Source: Limnephilus marmoratus
Lineage: Eukaryota; Arthropoda; Insecta; Trichoptera; Limnephilidae
Direction: 5' to 3'
NCBI GenBank assembly: GCA_917880885.1
Contig: OU862927.1
Span: 36,049,571-36,113,570, forward strand
Length of the DNA: 64,000 nt
Position numbers and translations under genes: made by a program. Positions within the stretch are counted from its first letter, which is position 1. Each line of letters starts with the position of its first letter. Below are positions 1 to 12,600 of this stretch, in pieces. The notes under the pieces were generated by a model. That model did no database searches. It was not told the DNA's origin and was given only the letters and a program-made list of their open reading frames with translations.

Positions 1-229
1 GCCAGGAGCCTCGTGGCAACAATAAATGTTGGTGATTGGCCCGTATCGTAACAGCGAAAAATAATAAAGCTGGCCGCGCACGCCGGTCAAATTTTACGTT
101 TTTACCACAAAACTACCCCTAAAAGATGGAATAAAGAAAAAATTTATTTATCTTTTTTACTTATACTATCATGTAGAATCACCTCCCGAAGTTAATGCAC
201 TTTACCTCCGGACACCCTGTATATGTGCT
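1..229. other. Left edge, no gene seen
   Basis: AT-rich sequence without a convincing reading frame. A short GC-rich stretch near 200-225 looks like the tip of a dispersed repeat. Nothing else can be supported. Confidence 0.4.
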
Positions 230-1740
230 GCCAATATCAAAGAGAAACCATTTTCATATTCTGAGTGTAGTTTTAATTCGCCAAATATAGATTTAATTTA
301 ACCCGTCTAATCACAGGAAATGCAAATTGTCCCACACATTTAATTTTAAAATAAAATTGTGAAATTATGTCCCACACATTTAATTAAAATAAATTTGTGA
401 TTGCGATAAAAAGTTAAGATACAGTTTTATTACAATTTTAAAAAAAAGGAATCTGTATTTAAAATTTTAAGTTTTCTGGTGCGTAAAAATCTTTATTCAA
501 TGAAATAACAACAATATAACTAAAAAAAATATATGCTCAATGTAGTTTACAATTAGATTACATAAATCAGTACAGAAAAATTAACAAATTCTATTAGGTA
601 CCTCAATTCGAATATTCGCAGGCGTGTATTTTTGAGCCAATCCACATTTTCAATATCAGGGTTAAACCAGTTTTCAGAATGTAAAATTCCTTTTGAGGAT
701 TCATCTGCTGACACGATTCAAAGGAAAATATTATCTTATTCGAAGTTCAGTTATAAAATTCTAGTTGCAGACTCTGTATCCTGTACCTGCTGCCAGAATC
801 AAAGAAAAACCATTATCATGTTCTGAGTGTACTTTTAATTCGCGCATACAGACTTAATTCAAACCCATTTTGTGTTGAGAACGTAAATTTCCAGTTCATC
901 TATTTGGATTCATCTGTATGTTGACACATTTCAAAGGAAAACATCCTCTTATTTGAAGTTCAGTTATAATATTCTATTTACAGACTATGTATATGCTCCA
1001 AGAATCAAAGCAAAAACATTTTCATGTTCTGAGTGTAGTTTAAATTCGCCAGGTACAGATTTAATTTAACCAGTACAGAATATAAAATTCCAGTTGGATT
1101 CATCTGCTGACACATTTCAAAGGAAAGCATTCTGTTATTCGATGTGCAGTTATAAAATTCTATTTGCAGACTATTTATTTAATGCCAGAATCAAAGTTAA
1201 ACCATTTTCATATTCTGAGTGTAAATTTAATTCACCGCATTCAAACTGGTTTTGTGTTCAGAATACAATGATAAATTAAATAACGAGTTGCAGATTCATC
1301 GTGCATCGAGTGCAGTTTTACATTTGAGTTACATAATGCTGTAAAATTCTGAGAAATTGTTTGTTGCGTGTGTAACTATTATTTGGGGACTCTAACGCAG
1401 TATCAATAAATCAACTTTGGAGTAGAATTTATAAACATGATTTTAGTTGAAAGAATACTCGTCAAATGTGATTTTTAAAAAATCCGGCTCGTATATAATT
1501 AGGTCGTAATACAAAAATGGGATTTTTGAATACAACCCCACCCCCAGTACCCAAATAAGTGGGCGGCGAAATTTTCCTACGCCCCGATGTTCTGAGTGTG
1601 GTTTTGATTCACCACATACAGATTTAATTAAAACCATCCTTGTGTTCAGAATGTAAGTGCAGCTAGAATCAAAGAACAACCATCTTTTTGTTATGAGTGT
1701 AGTTTTGATACACCGCATATTTGGTTTAATTTAAACCAGT
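230..1740 (+). pseudogene. Decayed C2H2 zinc-finger repeat tract
   Basis: Fragments that read like finger starts and linkers recur on the plus strand. Near 246, 808, 1012, 1198, 1583 and 1678 the translation gives pieces such as EKPFSYSEC, KPFSYSEC or PLSCSEC, followed by a phenylalanine three residues later. Alternating blocks near 690-760, 920-980 and 1095-1165 read like SYSKFSYKIL, a worn finger core. Stops and frame changes interrupt every unit and the zinc-binding histidines are mostly gone, so no protein can come from it. It is most likely an old zinc-finger array that has been decaying for a long time. It could be related to the minus-strand array at 4536-5913, but the orientation is opposite. 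Low-complexity C and G runs at 1980-2050 close the tract. Confidence 0.4.
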
Positions 1741-2138
1741 TTTGTGTTATCAACATAACAATATGTTGCCGATACATCGTGTACCTAGTGAAGCTTTGCA
1801 TTTGAGTTGCATTTCATATGTATGCGTGATGAAGATACTAATTCTATTACAGGCATACCATTCTCAATTTCTGAGAGCAGTTATATATAAATTTGTAGTA
1901 GAATTTATAAGCATGATTTTATTGATAGAGTACTCGGCATATGGAATTATAGAAATCGGCATGAAAAAATAGAAAATATCTACCCCCCCCCCGGTCAGCC
2001 CTTTAAAATCTGTGGAAGAAGTACCTGTAGAAGTTGGGGGGGGGGGGGCAAAATTTGCCTCCGCCCCGGGCGGCCGAAACCCACGCTACGCCACTGCATA
2101 CACCACTAATAGTTAAGGAACATTAACATAATACGCAC

Positions 2139-3106
2139 CTTCTTGTTATTTAGCTTATTCCGCATTCGGCTCTTCTGTTGTTCCAGCCGGAATGCCGGAG
2201 TCTTGTCTACAAAAGTAAAGAAAAGAAACACTTTAGTAAATATATTGTGAATCTAATTACGACAAGCATAATATATCTAGTATTATGTACCTTGCTTCTT
2301 GCGCTTTGACTCGAGATCTGACCGGAATTTCTCGTACCGAGTCAGAAAATCTGGTTTTTCATTCTTTCCTGTGAAAGTTTAAAGATATTTATTAGTATAT
2401 CTATAGTGATTAATTTTTGGGATTTTATTTTGGTTTCCTTTCCGTTTAACCAAAGCTTCAAGCAGTGCTACAGTTACGGAGCAGCGGCAGAGCTACTGAG
2501 GGAATGAATTCACAACGCACTCGAAAACTTAATTGAATATCTCGAGAACTTTGAGTGTAATCCTCAGCAAAGAAGATTGGAAGAGTGTTTACATTATCTC
2601 TTACTAAGAAGTACAAAGACAACAGTTGAAAGACGAAAACTTAATAGGGACGATGAGACTAAGCTGGTTTTTGGTATCCTGTACACCAAAACGGAACAAA
2701 GAAAACAATATTAAGAGGATTAACGCTTGCAACACGGTATCATTTCTATACTTTACAAAAAGACACACTTCCCTACTGTGTCTGCACATTTACTCTGATG
2801 ATGGACCTGTAACACTGTCTGAAATACCGGCTAAAGGAGGAAGCAAAACACGGCATAACACCCTAAAAATTTGTCACAGTAATACTAGGCCGTGAAAATC
2901 TCTCATCATTTGTTAATACAGATTTGTGAAAAGGAAAGAAGATGAGAAAAAAACTTACCTTGTTTATAAAGGACGTACATACATTTGACTCCATGGCGTA
3001 TTTCTTCAGTCATACCACTCCATTCCTTTTTGGTGAAAAAGCCTTGCACATCAAGGTCCTCAGGAGCCATTTTAAACATTATAACTTCGAACTTCGTCTC
3101 TGAAAT
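2139..3106 (-). CDS. KRAB-like (PRDM9-type N-terminal) gene fragment, three exons
   Basis: Three minus-strand exons join in phase: 3106-2959, 2368-2291 and 2206-2139. Each is bounded by AG and GT; donors are gtaagt, gtacat and gtgcgt. The first encodes a segment with FFTKKEWSGMTEE, which resembles the KRAB-related box (FTKEEW...) of PRDM9/SSX-type proteins. A possible start is the Met at 3079, but the frame stays open to the acceptor at 3107, so an upstream exon is also possible. The second exon starts KNEKPDFLTRYEKF, matching the position of the KPxFM stretch after that box. The third is basic (RLEQQKSRMRNKL). Phases are 1, 1 and 0. No SET domain or fingers follow in the 2.1 kb left of it, so the gene continues off the window or is truncated. 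The exon structure is well supported; the family name is an inference from short motifs. Confidence 0.5.
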
Positions 3107-3159
3107 CTGTAAAAGTATTAGTTGCGTTGCATTAAAGCTGCACAAAACTCTTATAATGC

Positions 3160-3912
3160 AATAACATTCAACAGCACATTCAGAAGTTCGAAGACGCTAT
3201 CCATTCCCGCGGAAATGGAAAATAGTTTTGCCAACAAAAGAAACATATTTTAGGAAGCAAACGTTACAATGCTAAAAAAGAAACCCGGGGCTAATTGTTA
3301 CAAAAAGTCTTTCCACGAGCTTACAAATTTGTCAGTGTTGAAATTAGCATTTAGTAAAATTTTGCGTTTAGTCAGTATTTTTATTATCATTAAATAATTC
3401 ACTATTGTTTTTTCTTCCGTTTCATTTCGTTTGATCATTTTTTTGTTAAATATCATAACATTAAAATAATTATTATTAATATTTTTTTGAATAATATAGC
3501 TAACGGGTAGAAACTTTTAGTACAGAATTATTCAAAATGAATTTATAGTTTCTGATTGTATAACCAATTGAATATTTTCGGAAAAATTAAATACTTAAAG
3601 CACACCATCTATTTGATATTTTAAAACTATTTACTGTCATTATAAATCAAAATATTTTGAAAATCTCCTCATTTTTCTGACTTCGAATATTCCTCACACT
3701 TCGGACTCGCCATTCAATTTTTCTGAAAACAATTTTTTTTTATTTATTTCGTATGTACACATGGGAGGATGCATTTTTTTAATGGTTTGTACCCGAATGG
3801 ACAAATGCGTCAGGTTCCCAGAAGCTAAGGTTTCATTTATCTGCAAGCTAAGTCCTCCATCGTTGCATAAGCAATATTTTCAGCTTATAATAATTACGGT
3901 AATAGGATTCAA
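3160..3912. other. AT-rich spacer, no gene seen
   Basis: No reading frame, RNA gene or repeat boundary could be supported. The stretch is very AT-rich with many short homopolymers. Confidence 0.4.
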
Positions 3913-4535
3913 ATGGGGCCGTTCAAGTATTACGTAACGCACTTGGGGGTGGAGGGGGGGTCTGGTGAAACGTTACGGCGCGTTACGGGGGGGGGAGGGG
4001 GGTTCGAAGGACGCGTTACGTAACATGTTTTATTTAAATAAAAAACTAAGGAATTGAAATCTTCCAAGTTGGCAAGCCTTTTAGTTTATGTTATACGGGG
4101 AATTCCTCGACTGTATTGTGCGTCATTTTTATTCTATTTTCGTTGTCAGTATTCGTTAGTGTTTTAAATACGCATAAACACAATTTGCTGTAGTCAGTAT
4201 TGTTAATGTGAGTTTTTAGGAATTATAATGTCCTCCAAACCGGGAGATTTACATCATCAGCTGTTATTGGCCTGCCTATAAAGGCTCTCATGCTGACTTG
4301 CCAGCGCAGCGCAACCAAAAAATGCCAACCAAATTTGGAAGACAGCAAAAGAAAAATTATAAAAATGAAAAATGTATGCAACATATGAATGATGTTATAC
4401 GAGAGTTTATAGTAAGAACAACGCTTTTTAGTTATTACACACAGGTTAGTTTACTGCTAAAATATAATAATATTACCTAAAGCTAGGTTTCGTAGTACAT
4501 GCATAGTTACACTCAGAACATGAAAAAGGTTTTCT

Positions 4536-5913
4536 TCACTTTGAATCGTTCTGTGGATTTTTTAATCTCCCTTTCGAGAACTTGAAAAACCACGCTGGGA
4601 CAAAAAATAGTTTTGTCTGCTGAAGGTAAACATGTGATTTTTCGTGCCTCTTTGTAGAACACGAATAGTTGCAGTAAAAACATGTAAGTGGTTTTGTAGC
4701 ACTGTGAGTCAGCAAATGATTTCTAAGAAGTTCCTTTGTACAACATGAATAATTGCAGTCGGGACACGAAATAGGTTTTGGTCCAGTGTGGATAAACATG
4801 TGAATTTTTAGATACCGTTTTGTAGCGCCTGAATAGTCGCACTCGGGACAAGTAAAAGGTTTTTCATCACTGTGAATTAGCAAGTGCCGTTTTAGTTTTT
4901 TTTCGAGAAGAAGAAAAGTTGCAGTCAGGGCATGAAATGGGTTTTTCACCACTATGAGTAAACACGTGATTTTTTTATTACTCTGAATAGTTACAATCGG
5001 AACATGAAAAATGCTTTTCTCCACAATGAGTAGAGTCAGCAAAAGAATTCTTGGATATCCCTTTTAAGAACACAAATAGTTGCAGTCAGGACATGTAAAA
5101 GGTTTTCTCTTCTGTAAATCGTACGGTGGATTTATAAATTGTCCTTTTGAGAACTTGTATAACTGCATTCTGGGCAGGAAAATAGTTTTTGTCCACTGTA
5201 CGTTAACATGTTATTTTTGGTGACTCTTTGTAGAACATGAATAGTGCAGTAGAAACATGTAAAAGGTTTTATATCACTTTGAGTTTGCAAATGATTTCTA
5301 AGAAGTTCCTTTGCACTACGTGAATAATTGCAGTCGGGACATGAAAAAGGTTTTTGTTCAGTGTGGTTCAACACGTGAACTTTTGGATACCGTTGTGTAG
5401 CGCATGAATAGTCGCAATCGGGACAAGAAAAAGGTTTTTCGTCACTGTGAGTTAGCAAGTGCCGTTTTCGTTATTTTTTTTCGAGAAGTAGAATAGTTGC
5501 AGTCAGGACATGAAATGGATTTTTCTCCACTGTGGGTAAACATGGGTAATTTTTAGATTTCTCTTCGTAGTACATGAATAGTTGCAGTCGGAACATGAAA
5601 ACGGTTTTTCTACACTGTGAGTCAGCAAGTGACTTATTAGATATCTCTGTAGAGGACACGAATAGTTGCAGTCAGGACATGAAAATGGTTTTTATCTTCT
5701 GTGAATCATACTGTTGATTTTTAAATCTTCCCTTTGAGAACTTGTATAACTGCATTCGGGACATGGAAAAGGTTTAACTCCACTATGAGTCAGCTTGTGA
5801 ATCATAGTGGAGTAAAGTGTTGCTCCACAGGGAAAACTTAGGGAAATTACTTTCCTCAGGGCCTCCTCACTAAAGCTTATGTAAAAGAAAGTACATATGT
5901 GTTGTAAAACCAT
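4536..5913 (-). pseudogene. C2H2 zinc-finger array, frameshifted
   Basis: Read on the minus strand, the block is a run of fingers of the type CPDCNYSC...H...H, joined by linkers such as HSDEKPFSCP and HTEQKPFSCP. About a dozen units can be traced in four open segments (5913-5692, 5659-5471, 5458-5132, 5042-4536). Frame changes at about 5690, 5465 and 5050-5130 separate them, and several units have lost a Cys or His (for example CFYCTIHVLQ). No start exon, promoter or effector domain is visible. The aromatic Y/N-Y-S after the second Cys is repeated through the array, so it grew by local duplication. It sits inside the element at 3915-6295. A once-functional DNA-binding protein is inferred; it is broken now. 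Confidence 0.7.
5826..5870 (+). repeat. 3'-end fragment of the 58140-61734 LINE family
   Basis: GGGAAATTACTTTCCTCAGG and the following GCCTCC match the hairpin-like 3' end seen at 61660-61690 and 14706-14740. The fragment is short, without the poly(A) tail. Confidence 0.5.
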
Positions 5914-6672
5914 GTAGGTTTTTTTCTAGGTAAGACAGGGTTAAATTGTGGAGATCTGGAAGGAATACAAGGCCGATAAAAATAATAGTATTCTCAATTT
6001 TTTTCATAAATGACAACATGAATAAATAAAATGTATATAACGTATCGCGAGTTAGAAATCTCTTGTTTTAGTTATTACCGCAAACGCGATAAAATCAAGA
6101 AAAACGGTATTTAAGCGACATTTCAGTAAGTTGCGCAACTTAATTATGATTTTCAGGTAAAAATTGTTACTTGGGTGTTACGTAACGCTTAGGGGGGGGG
6201 GGGGTTGAACAGGAAAACGTTACGGCTCGTTACATGGGGGGGAGGGGGGGTCAAAAATCTTCAAAAATTGCGCTACGTAATACTTGAACGCTCCCTATGT
6301 AGTCAATGTATGTCTGTTATGAAACTTTCAACAATGCATTGACCTCGAAAAAATGTTATAAAACTTATAAATTTGGTCGGAAAATGACCTTGAAAGCTTT
6401 GACAATACCTCGTACAACTGAAGGTAGTCTTCGACAAATGATTACTGATTACTATATTTTTAGTATGGCAACAATTATTTTCCGACTGACAGTTCGAAGC
6501 ATAAATAAAAATAAACCCAAATAAACAAATATCGCGTTTGATGTTTTGTGTTTGAAGCGTTTTTGATTTGCTTTGTAAACGTTGTGTATCGTACATTTTT
6601 TTATTCTGGCTTCAATAATATTGTACACACAGCGTATGTTTGTGTAATAATATTCGAAAGCTATTCAAAATA

Positions 6673-9600
6673 ATGTCATCTGAACGCTTATATTCAAATG
6701 TAATAAAACTTTTAGGAGATGACAGGTACATTTGTGAAATTTTATTTGCTAAATAATTTTTAAATCATCGGCCTTTAATTACCTTACCATACTGTAAAAA
6801 TAACTGAAGATATCGTAACTATGTTTGTGGAACTTCCACATAGTCATATTTATAGAGGTTTTCATTCGTATTTTAGCTTTGCTTTACTTGATATGATGTT
6901 AATTTTTTGGGAAATATCGAAAATTGCTGGATATCGTTCTCACAAATTATTTTGGTAAACTTTTAGAACAGCTTAATAATATCTTTTTTGAAAAACAAAA
7001 ACGCATTGATTCAACTTGATCACTATAAAAGACGGGTGAAATGCAGATCCTGCCAATGTCTGGGAATTTAATAAAAAGGCACTTTCTAAATGAGAAGAGT
7101 GTGGAGAAGCTGAATAAAAAGTCGGCTACGATCGTATCTAGCTTCGTTTGTATCAGGTCTGGGATACCAACATAACAGTGACAAAATGGCGTATCGGTTC
7201 ACAAAGTGAAATTTTATTTATACTTTAAACGGCTGTATCTCCCTCAATTTTGCCGAGCGCGCCTTAATTTTTTTTTATTCAGCTTCTCCACACTTTTTTC
7301 ATCTAGAAAGTGCCTTTTTATTAAATTCCCAGACATTGGCAGGATCTGCATTCCTCCCTAAAAGACAACCATTGACTGGCTGCAATTTGTTTTATTTCCA
7401 GCTGTAAGTCTAGTAAGTCAGATTTGGGCAACAGCCAAAGACGCAGGAAGACCATTTTGAAATCAAGCATAAATCCTGGGGCCTGCGTGTTTTGTAATAA
7501 TAAACATGATTTAAGGAGTATGCACATGAACTACGTGTTTAACAATGTGTCGGAAAATTACACAGAAATGCTGCTAAGTTGTTTCAATTTGAGAGTAAGT
7601 TACATAATTTCCATTAGTTGAAATATAGGCCAGTGCAATCGCAATATGCAATCGCCAATTTTTTTAGATGATTTAGAAACTGCTCCACTGTTGTAAAATC
7701 CATGTTTTCGACCTTGGCGCACCTGCGCTCTAACCAGCCGAAATTACGCTAGAATCTATCTTGTTACAAGTACAAATCTTGGCCAAAGTTGCTTTAACAT
7801 AAAATATCCAATAACTTTTTTATTGACCATTTTCTTCTATCTCTAACAGGTACCAAGATTCAGTATTGCCAAATGCATTGTTTTTACCATATTTGAATGT
7901 TTTTTTGAGTCATTTATAGTATTTACACCCCTGTGGTTTTTTTACTGCTCATTTTACCAAAAATCTGTACTTTTGAGAGAGAAATATAGAATTTAAACTT
8001 CAGTGTGGGTTCACAATGTCTCTTTTTTAATAAATAATATTAACACATTAATATAATGAAATGATTATTAGGTATATCAGGCAACTTTAATTAAGTATCT
8101 ATTCTAAGTACTGTAAAAAGTGGAAAAAATAAATAATTATTTGAGTTGTGGGAAAATTTCTTCTCATAGTTTTGAAAAGTATGTACATACATATTTATAT
8201 TTTCACTAGCTGACCCGGCTATGCATTGCTGTAAAACCATGAAACATAAAAAATTTTAATGGTCTCTATCTTATAATTTTGCAAAAATAAATATAGTAGC
8301 TCATATCCGTACTAGATATTTGATATAACTTTTGATTAAAAAATAATTTTTCAGTATGATTGGGAATTTTAATCTCAAATCCAAAATTAAGATTTGTATG
8401 AAACGGGCTGCGCGAATGTTCCGCTTAACCCGGCGCTTGCCGCTCGTGCACCGGTGTGTCATGAGAAGAAAAAAATTTACACGCGATTTTGACCCTTATG
8501 TATAAAGAAAGTGTATGAAAAACACGGTCAGAATCGCTTGCTCTATTATCGCCCCTTACCCTTTATTTTGATCTCAATTCCAAAATTAAGATTTGAATGA
8601 AACGGGCCGCGCGAATGTTCCGCTTAAGATTAAGCTAGTTAAATTTTACACAAAATCTTTTCATATGAATATTTTCAAATCGACCTACAGAAATATTTAT
8701 TTATGCTATGCTTTATTCTATTGAGGGCGACATTCTCGGATCATATATCACGGCTCACCCCAGCATGCTACAAACTCCTGGATTTTATCATCAGAACATG
8801 TAAACAATTTGTTGACCCAGATGCAATGATAGCCATGATCGATGGCGTCATAAGAAGTAAGCTGGAGTTTGCTAGTGGTGTGTGGACTCTGCACCAAACT
8901 AAATATGTTAAATGCTAGAACAAATCCAGAAAAAAATCCTTAGGTATGTCTATATGCGGATGCATGGAACTTATCCGAGGTTCATGCACCATATAGAATT
9001 ACTTGAGGCAATACATAGATTTAGCCTAGAAACTAGACATTATGCAAATCTTGCAATTCTTAGTTTTAATGTACATAATTCATAACCGTATTGACAGCCT
9101 GTTCTTCTTGGAATGCTATGGCTTGTACTTGCCTGAAAATTTCAGCCGTAGTCATCGACATGACTTGTTAAAAATACCATACGGCAGAACAGATATTCTA
9201 GCACAGCATAGCATAACAAGAGGAATGGTGCCGTTGAACGAAATATCGGAAATACTAGATATATATAACTCTTCTTTAGATAGCCTTAAGATTTTTTTGT
9301 ATAATAATTATTACCATTTAACATTTTGTATAATAATAATAATTTTGTGTAATAAAAAAGACTGCGAAAATGAGAAAATTGTATGGGGATTGGATGGTTA
9401 GTTAATCTGTTGTTCAATTAAAAAATATATATATTTTTTAATTTATACACCAATGTATGAGGATTCCTTCAATGGCATGATTTTCCTATAACCTCTTCTG
9501 TGGTGATATCTTAACTGCAAGAGAAAGTGATATACATAGCTGATGCAAGACATTTAATTTTTTACCTTTTTTTAAAATAAAATTTCCATGCAAACTTCTT

Positions 9601-12600
9601 CAATCTTATCCCACACCTTTTCATTTTTGCCAAGGTGATTTTGACTGAAAACCATTAATGGAGTATATATTTTTTAATGTGATGTAATTTATTTTTTAGC
9701 TGGTAAGCGTGGATCAAAGAGATACAGACATTGTAATATGCGACACTTGTGTTACTAATTTGAGAGATGCATTTATATTTCGGAAAAAAGTTGAATCTGT
9801 GGATGAAACATTTAATGGACATTCTCATGGTAATATATATTTATTAACTATATAACAGAAAATCTAAATCAGTAAAACTCTTGGATGGGAGCTCTGCTGT
9901 TATGAAATTTGCCAAAGGTTTCTATTTGATTTAATTGTAACGATTGTAACTTGTTTTATGCAGGGAAAACTTCTAGAAATTTTAATACTAAGGTTAAGGA
10001 ACACCTAAGCAGCCTTACTCATAATGAAACCCTAACACGACGCTGGAGCGTCGCGTTAGCTACACGTCGCGTTAGCCTACACTGCTCAGGTTAAAAATCT
10101 TTACTCATAATCTTAAATTTTCCCAATGTTGCTCGACAGCTGGATTATGGGTTATGATTTTTTACGGTAGCAACACTCTGCTCCAAAGCCGAAAAACGCG
10201 GTCAATTTGGCATTTCGCGGCTTGTTGCCAACTTCACGTTTATTCATACGTCAAAATATTATTCTATGAGATTGTTTTGTGTTTCACGTTTACTTACACT
10301 TTGCCACCCCGTTTATTGTTCACATCCAAATACGGCCGTACCAAGTCAATCAAACGTCTCATGTTAACTTTTGTAAATCTATTTCCCACTGACATAATTT
10401 ATCTCGACTTTGAGAAAGCCTTCGATACTGTTCCAACCAATAGACTGTTGGCCAAACTTAAATTCCTAGGCATAAGAGGACGACTTCTCGAATGGATCAA
10501 ATCCTTCCTCACTGAGAGAAAGTTACAAGTTCGAATTGGCAACCAACTGTCATCTGAGCGAAACGTGACCAGTGGTGTCCCTCAAGGATCAGTTCTCGGT
10601 CCAGTTCTGTTTATTTTGTATATCACGGACCTGCACAGTACAATAAAATCAGACTCCAGCTGCTTCGCAGATGATACAAAATTCTATGCCAACCCGCACA
10701 CACATCACGACCAACTGCAAAACGATCTAAATGCAATATACCAATGGACAAATGATTGGCTTCTAAAACTTAATGTCGAAAAATGCACTGTCCTACATGT
10801 TGGAAAAACTAACCCTACACTTGCATACAAACTTAATGGAACGCCACTAAAAGCAGTGACATTACAACAAGACTTAGGAGTTACCATATCACAAGATTTA
10901 AAATGGGAACCGCACATCGCTGGGATTGTGAAAAGAGCAAACTCACTAACATATTTAATCAGGAAAGCATTCCTTGACCTAACACCGGACATGATGTTAA
11001 AAATATACAAAACATATGTGCGACCTCTCCTGGAATATGCTTTCCAAATATGGAGTCCTTACTTCGCAAAGGATATAAATCTGATAGAGGGAGTACAGAG
11101 ACGTTTTACTAAAATACCAAGAGCTTTGAAAGATCGGCGATATGAAGATAGACTCAAGGAATTAAGATTACCAACCTTAAAAGATAGAAGAGAAAGGGGT
11201 GACTTGATCGAGACCTTCAAAATATTATCTGGACATTACAGCTGCCCTGGCATCCAAGGAATCTTCACTACTAGTAAAAATATAATTCTCCGTGGACACT
11301 CGAAAAAAATTACCAAAACACCTTTTGCATCTAATCCTAGAAAACACTTCCTTGCAAATAGAGTGGTGGATGCTTGGAACAAACTCCCACAACATGTCAT
11401 CGATGCCACTACCATAAACCAATTTAAAGCTCTATTGGATTCACATTTGGAGAGAAAAAAGGACTAACTTAGTTGAAAATTAAATTTACTGTCAAACTAT
11501 TGAAATTAGATATGAGCGCATCAGCAGAATGCTGCCTGCTCATTATATAATAATAATAATATTTAGACCTAAAATCTCCTTCCGTAAGTGCCGCAAATAG
11601 ATCGTACCTTTTTTGTACCTTTTCGGTAGCCGTGGTGCACGAATGCCGCGAATACGGTCAATATTTTCCAAAGCTCCATTCAAAATGTCAAGATTCTCAA
11701 AAAAGTTTGCCATTTCGAAAGTTATACTGCCGTAGTACTGAGTTAACCCTGGTGATCGGGTGGTTTAAATTCTGACAGCTACTTAAATCTCCTGTACAGC
11801 GACGGGGTAAGAAAACGCAAACCCACCATTATGAGTGACAATTTCACCTAACCCGTTATTGCTCTCGTGGTGTATCTTATTTTGCGATTATGAGTAAGAC
11901 TGGAGATGTTTAAATAGATGAATGGACAACTCAACAATGTGCAACTTCATCACCTCTTTTGAACAGTCATTAAAAGTAATGAAAAAATATTAAATAGGTT
12001 ATGTTAGGTTAGATTATTGGCAATTTTTGATTTCTTTTTTTCATGACTTCAAAGGGATGTTGAAATGCCGCTTGTTGAGTTGTGGAACCGTTTAAATTAT
12101 TATTATTATTCTGAATTTGTCAACCATATTTTGGAAACAAATCATTCTTTTGATATAAATAAAGGGTTAAAAAAATTCAATTAGTTAACTTAGAAATTAG
12201 AAAAGTGTAAACCCCTCAGGCTAACTTGTTCGCTTTTTGGAACAACTCATACAGGTCTCATAGAAATCTTTGTGTCTCCCTTACTATCATGGTGAGAAAT
12301 AAGATTTAACCTCTTGTTTGCCGCTCGTGCGCCGGCGTGTCGTGAGACTTTACACGCGATTTTGACCCTTATGTATAAAGAAAGTGTATGAAGAACACGG
12401 TCAGAATCGCTTGCTCTATTATCACCCTTTACCATGGAGAAAACCGCTATGCGCCTGGTCGCTCCATATAATTTATATGAATGATTTACCGGAGCGCGGG
12501 AACGTGCGCAGTTCTTGCGCATGCGCGGGAAAAATTCTTTGGTCTTCGATTTTGACCTTTCTATGTACGAAATTTCTCAAGGTCACTGTCAGAATCGCCG

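Larger units (their letters stand above)
3915..6295. mobile_element. TIR-bounded element carrying a zinc-finger array
   Basis: The left end (from 3915) reads CCGTTCAAGTATTACGTAACG. The right end (to 6295) is its near-exact inverse, CGCTACGTAATACTTGAACG. Both ends are about 120-bp quasi-palindromic modules with G-runs and paired GTTACG/CGTTAC motifs (3918-4024 and 6173-6295). Terminal modules of this kind are typical of small non-autonomous DNA transposons in arthropods. Between them lies the broken zinc-finger array (4536-5913) and a 3' fragment of the LINE family seen at 58140-61734 (about 5826-5870). No transposase was recognised and no clear target duplication was found. Alternatively, two independent copies of the end module could simply flank an old gene. 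Confidence 0.5.

Noticed and set aside
4298..4480. 60-aa plus-strand frame as a transposase start
   Set aside because: Lys/Asn-rich with no known motif and no continuation in frame.
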